Assembly (NCBI GenBank): GCA_041907665.1 | Contig: JAYRGW010000003.1 | Coordinates: forward strand, 1-64,000 | Direction of reading: 5' to 3' | Origin: JAAYUD01 sp041907665 | GTDB taxonomy: Bacteria > Bacteroidota > Bacteroidia > Bacteroidales > Bacteroidaceae | DNA length: 64,000 bases | Part shown: positions 7,883 to 15,294 of the stretch, one piece after another | Layout: each line of letters starts with the position of its first letter | Position numbering within the stretch: the stretch's first letter is position 1 | Made by a program: the position numbers and the translations under genes | Notes under the pieces: generated by a model | What the model was told of the DNA's origin: nothing | The model's input: the letters and a program-made list of their open reading frames with translations, nothing else | Databases searched by the model: none

Positions 7883-8911
7883 TCAATTCTGTAAATATTC
7901 TGACAAGAGTGCAATTGCATTATCTGCGTCAGTTAATGATACAATCTCATTAGGGGTATGCATATATCGACAAGGTATGCTCAATAACCCAGTCATAACG
8001 CCTTTACCTGCTACTTGTATCATTCTTGCATCTGTTCCTGTCGGTTTTGCTATGACCTCTATCTGATGCGGAATCTTATGATTTTCTGCGATATTAATAA
8101 AAGACTGACTTAGAGCTTTGTTCATATTAGGACCTAGAGGAATGACAACTCCCTTGCCTAAACTAATATCTCCATCTTTGATTGGTGAAGTTGTTGGATA
8201 GTCTGTAGCATGTGTCACATCGATCGCAATACCGATTTCTGGGATAATTGCTTCGGTTACAGTCTGTGCCCCTCTAGCGCCAAGTTCTTCTTGGGTTGAC
8301 GCAACAAAGTAGATATCATAGTCAGACTTTTTCTTTTGTAAATTCTTTGCTACTCCAATTAGAACGGCTATACCAATTCTATCGTCCAGAGATTTTGAAG
8401 CAATAATCGTATCTGACATCATTAAAGGCATTGAAATATACGATGCAACAGATCCAAGTTGAACTTTTTCCATAGCATCAGCTTTGTCTTTAGCTGCGAT
8501 GTCAATCCAGAGATCCTCTGGCATTAAGTCTTTGCTCCCATCTTTCTTATCTTGCAAATGAATGGGCTTTTTCCCAATAATTCCAGTGACGATACCTTTT
8601 TTACCTGATATTGCCACACGTTGTCCAGGTAACAGATTCGTATCAATACCACCTACTTCATTAAAGTATAGAAATCCATTATTGTCAATATAGCTAATCA
8701 ATAGCCCCACTTCGTCGGCATGAGCCATTAAGACAACCTTTTTGCCATTTCCTTTTTTATGAGCAATTTTGTTACCATTTGCATCCGTTGTTACCTCATC
8801 TACATATGGAGATATGGAATAAGTAAATAAGTCAGTGACTTGCTCTTCGTTACCAGAAGGGCATTTCATCTGTAAAAGTTCCAACAATATTTGTTTGGTA
8901 TCATTGTCCAT
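7883..8911 (-). CDS. M42-family metallopeptidase (glutamyl/tetrahedral aminopeptidase type)
   Basis: A 342-residue cytosolic zinc/cobalt aminopeptidase of family M42. Visible ligands and catalytic residues: H64-A-D66 in AHADEVG, D176-D177-R, E208-E209-LG, D231 and H318 in MHTPNE. Length and motif order fit the family, whose members form tetrahedral dodecamers that trim short peptides. It is the first gene of the minus-strand run peptidase, 36-residue peptide, radical SAM, SNF2, with a TAnnTTTG box just ahead. In this setting it may remove a leader or degrade the modified peptide (inference). A general peptide-scavenging role is the alternative. The start at 8911 gives a complete N-terminal domain. 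Confidence 0.85.
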   Translation of the reverse strand: MDNDTKQILLELLQMKCPSGNEEQVTDLFTYSISPYVDEVTTDANGNKIAHKKGNGKKVVLMAHADEVGLLISYIDNNGFLYFNEVGGIDTNLLPGQRVAISGKKGIVTGIIGKKPIHLQDKKDGSKDLMPEDLWIDIAAKDKADAMEKVQLGSVASYISMPLMMSDTIIASKSLDDRIGIAVLIGVAKNLQKKKSDYDIYFVASTQEELGARGAQTVTEAIIPEIGIAIDVTHATDYPTTSPIKDGDISLGKGVVIPLGPNMNKALSQSFINIAENHKIPHQIEVIAKPTGTDARMIQVAGKGVMTGLLSIPCRYMHTPNEIVSLTDADNAIALLSEYLQN

Positions 8912-8934
8912 GACTTGATTTTTAGCTGTCTATG

Positions 8935-8942
8935 CAAAGGTA
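8935..8942 (-). promoter_or_regulatory. -7 box for the peptidase-peptide-radical SAM operon
   Basis: On the minus strand the bases read TACCTTTG, a full match to TAnnTTTG, about 24 bases ahead of the M42 start codon. No TTTG is present at the ideal -33 distance. Confidence 0.55.
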
Positions 8943-9455
8943 TATAAAAATTCTTGATAATCGATTACTTTTCAAAGTGAAATTCTGAAAACTCTCTTAT
9001 GTTCTAAAATCTATAGCTAACAAATAGAAATGGATAAAATATCTATTAGGCGTCAGAATGCTTGTAAAATGTTTTCTAGATAGTGAGAATGTCGGAGCTT
9101 TTGTTAGGAATGTAGTAATACTTCTCGCTCTATCTGTTTGTCTGTAAAGGTTGGTACAGAATGAATAAAATGCCATTTCTACATTTTCCGTCGGGCAATA
9201 ATAGCTTTAAGATTCTTTCGATAAAAGTCCAGACAGATAGCTTTTTAGAATAATCACAATTTCATTGAGTGTTTTTGAGGCATTCTGCTGATGCTTTTTG
9301 TGATTAAAGTTTTTATCTTTACTATTTGATTTATAGGTTGTGCTCAGGCTCAAACGGACTTGTAAAAATAAAAATAGAAAATAAAGATGATGCCCGAATA
9401 AAAGAAAGTACTGTTTGTGGCGTAGAGAACAGGACTTATTTTATTCGGGTATCTA
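8943..9455. other. Gene-free stretch, possibly decayed coding sequence
   Basis: No intact gene. On the minus strand, short open stretches interrupted by stops (around 9090-9260, for example LDFYRKNLKAIIARRK) look like decayed coding sequence, but I cannot name a parent gene. No repeats or clear hairpins were seen. Confidence 0.4.
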
Positions 9456-9722
9456 TTATTTGTGAACTATTGTAAGTAAGTAGCAAATACTAAAGAATAA
9501 ACAAAAAATCAAAGAATTTATACTTCTTATAAACAATCGTTTTTCATCTTTATTTTTGAAATGTGTTGTTTTATACAATATCCAGATACTAAAAGACAAT
9601 GAAATTAATACTCCAACAAATGCTATATGAAATAACATTATCTTATTCAAAATATTGCTCAGTCCAAACAAAATGAAGCAAACAACATTTAGTATGCTTA
9701 TATTTTCTATCTTTTCTTCCAT
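9456..9722 (-). CDS. Small hydrophobic membrane protein, unknown
   Basis: An 88-residue frame with three likely membrane helices (about residues 9-27, 29-50 and 67-85) joined by a charged KNKDEKR loop. I recognise no family. It stands alone between a decayed region and a 222-bp inverted-repeat element, so context says little. The start at 9722 (MEEKIENIS) is preceded by AAAAAGAACAAAAT, compatible with Bacteroides initiation. Its AT-rich composition makes a chance frame possible. Confidence 0.42.
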   Translation of the reverse strand: MEEKIENISILNVVCFILFGLSNILNKIMLFHIAFVGVLISLSFSIWILYKTTHFKNKDEKRLFIRSINSLIFCLFFSICYLLTIVHK

Positions 9723-10168
9723 ATTTTGTTCTTTTTAGGTTGAATAAATGTAAAGAAATAAATTATTATAAGCAAATATATAAAATATCTTTTATCTAAA
9801 AAGAATAATTGCTGTCCGGTAAAAACAAATTGAAAGTCCTAAAGTCCTTTATTTATGTGGAGTTCAAGCGTTTTCCTAACTAAGGGGCTTACTTTTTCTT
9901 TTGAATAGTAAACAAGAGCAAATTGCTTTATATTACCATATATTAGACATAAAAGCCTTGGAAAAGCACAAATATACTCGTTTTAGGGTACTTTTAGCAA
10001 TAACTAAATTTCGACAAAAGTTTTACCGGACAGTTCTCTTTGCTAATAGGCAAACAAAATAAGAATATAAAAAATATGCATTGATTATCAATAGTATACG
10101 TTTTTTTTATATAGAAGCAATATTTTTGAATATATCTTCGGAAAATAATGCAAATCCATGAAGAATAT
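9723..10168. other. Gene-free stretch holding an inverted-repeat element
   Basis: Apart from the 222-bp element at 9812-10033 this AT-rich stretch holds nothing I can name. The 63-residue frame crossing the right terminal repeat is judged accidental. Confidence 0.5.
9812..10033. mobile_element. 222-bp element with 13-bp terminal inverted repeats (IS relic or MITE)
   Basis: Ends CTGTCCGGTAAAA (9812-9824) and its exact reverse complement (10021-10033) face each other. There is no open frame of transposase size between them and no clear target duplication outside, so it could be a MITE-like element or an IS from which the transposase has been lost. The family is not identified. Confidence 0.55.
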
Positions 10169-10382
10169 CTATAAATTTTTGACATTCTTCATGGATATTG
10201 TAATACGCGGTTTGCCCAATGCTTTCGGATTAAAAATGCTCTGAACGGTTTTGTTCGGACTGACTGATGTTATTTGCTTTTCCATAAATCCCCCATAGGC
10301 ATTTTGCATTTCTTTATTTGCAGCTGGTGAGGTCTTGCAATAGGTTTAATAACTTCGTTTCCAAATATTCATTCATAAACAT
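10169..10382 (-). pseudogene. Possible frameshifted remnant of a small gene
   Basis: On the minus strand a frame opens MFMNEYLETKLLNLLQ and then, after a shift to another frame near 10330, continues KTSPAANKEMQNAYGGF to a stop at 10169-10171 (ending ITISMKNVKNL). Both pieces read like real protein. An alternative is an intact 46-residue protein starting at the internal Met of EMQNAYGG. The parent family is not recognised. It lies directly downstream of the acetyltransferase. Confidence 0.3.
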
Positions 10383-10406
10383 AAAACTAGATGCGAACAT
10401 TAATAA

Positions 10407-10982
10407 TCAGACCAAAGTACTGTCTTGTGCTGAATGATTATTCTCAAATTTTATTCTCAAATTGTTATTAGCTCTTATAATTTCCTCTAGACTTGTTCTA
10501 TTTGAATTATATACCAAATCGTAATTAGGATCTTTGGACTTAAATTTATTCACTCCGTAAGCTACGCTATTGGCGGGCATATCTTTCGTAACTATCGCAC
10601 CAGCCCCAATCACTGAATTTTCTCCAATTATAATTGGACCTAAGACTTTTGCTCCATCAGCAATAATTACATTCTTACTAATAATTGGAGTGCCTATATT
10701 TTCGCATTTCCTATTGGTCTTATTGTAGCGCTCATTACTTCCGATAGTTACATTTTGGAAGATAACAACATTTCTGCATATTTTAGTCGATATAATCGTA
10801 CATCCACGTGCGTGATGAGCAAATAATACACTTTTGTCTATTTCCATGCAGTTTATTTCACAGGAATAGAACTTCTCAAGCAAATTGGCAGCAATACTCT
10901 TTAGTAATTTTTTCTTGGAGAAGCAGTTTGTTTTTAATAATCGATCAAAGATATTCATATCGTATATCATTTTTTTAGCCAT
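10407..10982 (-). CDS. Serine O-acetyltransferase-like hexapeptide acyltransferase
   Basis: A 191-residue left-handed beta-helix acyltransferase. Imperfect hexapeptide repeats run from about residue 50 to 150 (IDKSVLFAHHARGCTI, ICRNVVIFQNVTIG, VIIADGAKVLGPIIIG, SVIGAGAIVTKDMPANSVAYG). The HHARG segment and C-terminal AGAIVTKDMP motif are typical of the serine acetyltransferase branch, which transfers acetyl from acetyl-CoA to a hydroxyl or amino group. The usual long N-terminal helical domain is short. It overlaps the flavin-reductase-like gene by 16 bases, so the two are co-translated. The acceptor could be serine, a sugar or a small metabolite; not decidable here. Confidence 0.78.
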   Translation of the reverse strand: MAKKMIYDMNIFDRLLKTNCFSKKKLLKSIAANLLEKFYSCEINCMEIDKSVLFAHHARGCTIISTKICRNVVIFQNVTIGSNERYNKTNRKCENIGTPIISKNVIIADGAKVLGPIIIGENSVIGAGAIVTKDMPANSVAYGVNKFKSKDPNYDLVYNSNRTSLEEIIRANNNLRIKFENNHSAQDSTLV

Positions 10983-11497
10983 ATATGAGTAATCTCTCCG
11001 AATACATATTTACGATAGTCATCTGAACTTTTGTAAGCATTCTTAAGCCATTCTTTAGCTTCCTGGGAGTGAAAATCATTAATGTCAGGAATGGTGGTTT
11101 GTACTAACTTACATTCGATAATCAATTGAGCTTCTTTAAAAGATATGTTTCCAGAAGGTGTTTCTATAATTGTTAATTCGACCTCTTCCATCTTATTACT
11201 GTTTCTTCCCGATTTACTTCCTAAAAAGAGTATTTTCGGTTTATATTCATTTGGAAAATAGGACAAGGTATATGTTTGTTTCTTTTCAATCAGTTCAATG
11301 GTATAACGGTCTGAACGAATACTGCACCAAACAGTCGCTTTTTTGAAAAGAAGCCCCAGACCACCCCCACTTCCTACCATTGAATTATAATGGTCATGGT
11401 CTCCTGCTGTAATAGTAAAAAGATCTATCAACGTGAAGATATTAAATTTATCTCCTATTTCTTCTGGCGAAATTTGTTTGAATAATTGGTCTATCAT
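10967..11497 (-). CDS. Flavin reductase-like (flavoredoxin family) protein
   Basis: A 176-residue protein with the split-barrel FMN-binding fold of flavin reductase/flavoredoxin proteins: the ITAGDHDHYNSMVGSGGGLG segment (29-48), then the WCSIRSDRYTIELIEKKQTYTLSYFP stretch typical of these proteins where partner residues contact FMN. It is expected to be a cytosolic FMN-dependent oxidoreductase. It heads a two-gene operon with the acetyltransferase and is divergent from an AraC-type regulator 87 bases away, which probably controls it. The substrate is unknown. Confidence 0.75.
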   Translation of the reverse strand: MIDQLFKQISPEEIGDKFNIFTLIDLFTITAGDHDHYNSMVGSGGGLGLLFKKATVWCSIRSDRYTIELIEKKQTYTLSYFPNEYKPKILFLGSKSGRNSNKMEEVELTIIETPSGNISFKEAQLIIECKLVQTTIPDINDFHSQEAKEWLKNAYKSSDDYRKYVFGEITHIWLKK

Positions 11498-11516
11498 TTT
11501 TTTTAAATTAATAATG

Positions 11517-11556
11517 CAAAATTACAGATTGCATTAGAGAAAAATAGTTATATTTG
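11517..11556. promoter_or_regulatory. Divergent promoter pair between reductase operon and AraC gene
   Basis: A minus-strand TAATTTTG (11517-11524) and a plus-strand TATATTTG (11549-11556) both match TAnnTTTG and lie back to back within 40 bases. One bound regulator could affect both transcripts. Confidence 0.5.
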
Positions 11557-11584
11557 TCAGATAAATAGTCGTAAAAGACGAATT

Positions 11585-12547
11585 ATGAATAGGAAGCAGC
11601 GACAAATAACTCCCAATGTTCTGATAAAACTAGCCCATTTGTTGGGAACAGAAGTAAAAGATAGAAGACTGATAATTCCTGAGAAATTCGGTAAAGGCTA
11701 TTGCTTTGGATTTGTATTTAATGAACAGATTCGGATAATAATAAGCAATTATATACTAGACAAAGATGTTTACGTCAAAAACACAGAGATCAATATTTCT
11801 AAAAAGATGATTTTTTTTAAGTTTCAGAATGTTTTCCCTAAAACAGAAATATTACAGCAGGAAAAACAGTCTGATATGATGCCATCGGTTTTAATTGCGA
11901 CTAGTAGGGCAAATACTGATAAAGTTATTTCAATTCATTCGAATATTGCCACTATCAATCTTGAGGTTGACGCTAATTACTTGAACAATCTATTTATTTT
12001 TTCAGAGAGGTCTCCAATTTTGCAAAGTCTGCTAAAGAATACACAACCATTATTATTTGAGCAAATAGTCTCATCCTCTTTGCAAAAAATAATCAATGAA
12101 ATATTGACTGAAAAGGTTGATGAAACTTTTGAACTGTTTTTTCTCAGGGTGAAATCCGAAGAGTTGATTTGCAGGCTTTTAATGGAATTGGAAAAACGGG
12201 ATGAGAAACATCTTTATTCTTTAAACAGTCAAGATATACAAGCTCTATATAAGGTTAAAGAACAAATACTTGCACATTTGGAAACTTCACCTGTTATCAA
12301 AGAGTTGGCTATTTCTGCAAATATGAGTACAACCAAATTAAAGTGTTTATTTAAACAAATCTTTGGAAACAGCATTTTTAAGTATTATCAAGAGTTTAGA
12401 ATGAAAGAGGCTGCCCGCTTATTGAAAGAGGAAAAGAGATCTGTTTCTGAAGTAGGTTACCAAATGGGTTTTATTAATCTGAGCCATTTTGCAAGGGTCT
12501 TCAATGAGCATATCGGGATGAACCCCAAGCAATATACTAAATCTTAA
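11585..12547 (+). CDS. AraC-family transcriptional regulator
   Basis: A 320-residue regulator. The last 100 residues form a double helix-turn-helix: PVIKELAISANMSTTKLKCLF and the second helix pair RSVSEVGYQMGFINLSHFARVF, ending in the signature GMNPKQY. The first 200 residues have a beta-rich sensor of the type common in Bacteroidetes AraC proteins but no ligand can be inferred. It is divergent from the flavin-reductase/acetyltransferase operon with facing promoters, so it most likely regulates that operon and itself. A weak hairpin at 12552-12580 with a T-rich tail may end its transcript. Confidence 0.88.
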   Translation: MNRKQRQITPNVLIKLAHLLGTEVKDRRLIIPEKFGKGYCFGFVFNEQIRIIISNYILDKDVYVKNTEINISKKMIFFKFQNVFPKTEILQQEKQSDMMPSVLIATSRANTDKVISIHSNIATINLEVDANYLNNLFIFSERSPILQSLLKNTQPLLFEQIVSSSLQKIINEILTEKVDETFELFFLRVKSEELICRLLMELEKRDEKHLYSLNSQDIQALYKVKEQILAHLETSPVIKELAISANMSTTKLKCLFKQIFGNSIFKYYQEFRMKEAARLLKEEKRSVSEVGYQMGFINLSHFARVFNEHIGMNPKQYTKS

Positions 12548-12752
12548 CATCGATTGAAGGAATTTATTTCGGTTTCAATCTTTTATTTATAATATCCATT
12601 CTCTCTCTAAGAATAGCATCGATCACAACCTCCTCTCATTCTATTCTGTGCAAATTTCAAACTCACGACTCTAACATTGCCGGAGCATCTATTCAGTCAT
12701 CGGTCTGTAGAACTAGAATGATACACTAAAGATTATTACCTCTTATTCAAGT

Positions 12753-14897
12753 TCAATTATAAGAAGGGGGTAACGAGTGTGCACCCCAACTCTTGTTCGG
12801 TTTATTGGACGTTTTATAATCGATAACTGCCCCGTTGGATACTAAATTCCAATCGATCCATGCTTTGTTGTAAGCTTTACCGTTTAGCTTCATGGAGCTG
12901 ATATAAATATTCTTTTCTGATCCGCCGGATATGATGATATCCCCCTTTTTCAAATGAATCTTCACGCTCGAGAATATAGGCGTATTTATGGCAAAGCCTC
13001 CCACACCCGGAATCTCAGGGTAAATACCCATGCAGGCAAATACATACCAGGCACCCATCGTTCCCAAGTCATCGTTTCCCGGCAGACCGTCTGCCTGAGA
13101 GGAGTACTCTTCATTGAGTATTCTATTTACTATCTTTTGCGTTTTGTAGGGGCATCCTGCCCAATTGTATACCCATGGTATATGAAAGCTCGGCTCATTG
13201 CCTGCTGCAAACCATGCATCGGAATAGCCGGCGTCTAAACGAGTAAAAAGCTCGTCCAACCTTTTTTCCGCTTTTGCCTTACCTCCCATTATCTGAATCA
13301 ATTCGGACAAGTTGTAAGGTACCATCCAATAATAATTCTTGTACGTCGATTCTCTGAAATCTTCGGTCAATGGCTTCCACGATCCGTTTCCATTGCGCGA
13401 TTGTAGCCAGTTGGTCTGCGGATTGTATAAATTCTTCCACGAACGGGCGATATCAAAATATCGTTTGCCGACGGATTCATCTCCGACTGCATGTAAAGCA
13501 AACTGGCCGATGGCAAAATCGGCTGAAGTATACTCCAGTTGGAGAGAAGCATTGCAATATCCTTTCTCCAGGTATTGTTTCAACTCGGGCCTTGTCTCTA
13601 CATCCTGAGATTTGGCACCCGGCTGTTCCGCACCCTTCCGCATAATAGCTAATAGCGGCTTGGGGTCGTAATGGCGTGCTCCAAAAGCATAGGCATTGGA
13701 GACGACTATGGCGGTAGGATCTCCCTGCATTATGCCGGTTTCGATATTCGCCAATACCCAACGGGGGAAAGAGCCGCCCGACTGCTGGGCAAACGATTGG
13801 AGAGAGACTACGGCATCTGAAGCCACCTCGGAATCTAACATCGACAGGAGCTGAATCTGTGTCCGATAAGTATCCCAATCGCTGAATGAGGTGTATTGCT
13901 TGGATCGAGATTGATGGACCTTGAAATCGGCTCCCATATACTCTCCGTTGACATCACTGCATACATTGGGATGAATGAGAGAATGATAGAGGTGGGTATA
14001 AAACTGAACCACGCGGTTTGCATTCGTACCTCTTACTTCTATTTTGCTGAGATATTGATTCCACTTTCTCTCTGCCTGCTTTTGGATGGCAGTAAAATCC
14101 CATACGTCGTTTTCGGCCTTTAAATTTTGGCGCGCGTTTTCTACAGATACGTAAGATACACCTATCTTGTATTGCACATGCTTATTCTTGTTGACATCGA
14201 ATGTAAAGTAGACTCCCGAGTTTTTACCCTCGGCAAACGTAGCGCCGCCATTGAGCTTGCCTTGCTTCCATGTTCCCGATTCGACAGCTTCCGTATCGAA
14301 TTCGGCAACAAAGTAAACTTTGTAGGGTGTAGGGGTTCCACAAAAATAGCCACCTTCGGCATAGCCTTCACACCTATTAGGGGCTGTAATGGCCACTGCC
14401 CCCTGAGAGATGGACGTGGCGGCAATTCCGGCACCAATAATGACCGTGCCATATTTCTGATCGGCAGGAAATTCGTATTTCGCCATACCTGTTCTTTCGG
14501 TCACCGTCAACATCGCTTTTATATCATCTTGTACACGGGCCTCGTAGTAACCGGCATGTCCCTTCTCTTCGGACACATTGACGTGGCAATCCAGAATATT
14601 GTCGGGCGATACTGTCAGTTTCCCCTTCAGTGGGAAAGTAGGAAAATTGCCCATGTGCTCACATCCCGCTCCACTCAACTGATTGATGACGAAGCCCGAA
14701 CTCTTGGAGAAATAGGATGGTGTGAATTGAACCATTCCAAACGGATAGGTAGCGCCGGGATAAAGATACCCCGAAGTCAATCCTCCCCCTTTGGTACCTA
14801 TCAATGTATTGACTTGATGAGCATAATACTCTTGTGCTGCTATCTTTCCGCTCATAACGATAAACACCAGCACCATAAATAATAACTTATTTTTCAT
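12753..14897 (-). CDS. GH92 family exo-alpha-mannosidase, exported
   Basis: A 714-residue glycoside hydrolase family 92 enzyme. A signal peptide (about residues 1-22, ending KIAAQ) sends it to the periplasm or surface. Family marks include the N-terminal NTLIGTKGGGLTSGYLYPGATYPFG (first-domain motif), HLYHSLIHPN, SFSDWDTYRTQ, and the catalytic LPGNDDLGTMGAWYVF with the two aspartates that activate water. GH92 enzymes are calcium-dependent and remove terminal alpha-mannose from N-glycans or mannans with inversion. Length is usual for the family. It is followed upstream by GH127-type and aldose epimerase genes on the same strand but separated from them by about 400 bases and a terminator, so it is probably its own transcript. 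Confidence 0.93.
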   Translation of the reverse strand: MKNKLLFMVLVFIVMSGKIAAQEYYAHQVNTLIGTKGGGLTSGYLYPGATYPFGMVQFTPSYFSKSSGFVINQLSGAGCEHMGNFPTFPLKGKLTVSPDNILDCHVNVSEEKGHAGYYEARVQDDIKAMLTVTERTGMAKYEFPADQKYGTVIIGAGIAATSISQGAVAITAPNRCEGYAEGGYFCGTPTPYKVYFVAEFDTEAVESGTWKQGKLNGGATFAEGKNSGVYFTFDVNKNKHVQYKIGVSYVSVENARQNLKAENDVWDFTAIQKQAERKWNQYLSKIEVRGTNANRVVQFYTHLYHSLIHPNVCSDVNGEYMGADFKVHQSRSKQYTSFSDWDTYRTQIQLLSMLDSEVASDAVVSLQSFAQQSGGSFPRWVLANIETGIMQGDPTAIVVSNAYAFGARHYDPKPLLAIMRKGAEQPGAKSQDVETRPELKQYLEKGYCNASLQLEYTSADFAIGQFALHAVGDESVGKRYFDIARSWKNLYNPQTNWLQSRNGNGSWKPLTEDFRESTYKNYYWMVPYNLSELIQIMGGKAKAEKRLDELFTRLDAGYSDAWFAAGNEPSFHIPWVYNWAGCPYKTQKIVNRILNEEYSSQADGLPGNDDLGTMGAWYVFACMGIYPEIPGVGGFAINTPIFSSVKIHLKKGDIIISGGSEKNIYISSMKLNGKAYNKAWIDWNLVSNGAVIDYKTSNKPNKSWGAHSLPPSYN

Positions 14898-15294
14898 ACC
14901 TTTTCAACCTATATTAGTTAGATAGAGAAAATGAACGACACATTCAGTCAGGGCCATCTCGCAAGTAACGCCATTGTAGGATGCGACCTGTACCCGCTGG
15001 CTGAATTGAAATATAAATAAACAGTATTTGGTCGTACATGTAGCTGATTATTAGCACGCAATAGAGCTTGAACGCTTTAATATCAGATCATAGTATGCAC
15101 AACTTGTATGCAATGTTCGCTAAAATCCCTGATATATGCAAGAAATTCAGTTACAAATTAGTCAATGAAAAAGAAAAATCAAGCATCGTGTTGACAGTTG
15201 CCATTTCGTAAAGCACGGCCCTTGCAGAATATTAATATTGCACAGATATTCTGCAAGGGCTGTCTTTCTGTTTTCGAAGATATATTTATTTTTC
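14898..15294. other. Gap upstream of the GH92 gene
   Basis: About 400 bases with no gene. It contains the terminator of the GH127-type gene (15218-15260) and must hold the GH92 promoter, but no clear TAnnTTTG pair was picked out. Confidence 0.5.
15218..15260 (-). terminator. Hairpin terminator of the epimerase-GH127 transcript
   Basis: A perfect 15-bp stem (15218-15232 with 15246-15260, 13-base loop) lies 35 bases after the GH127-type stop codon. The T-tract after it on the minus strand is weak. Confidence 0.6.

Noticed and set aside
13339..14882. Several long antisense frames opposite the GH92, GH127 and barrel genes
   Set aside because: They mirror codon structure of well-supported genes and contain no recognisable domain.
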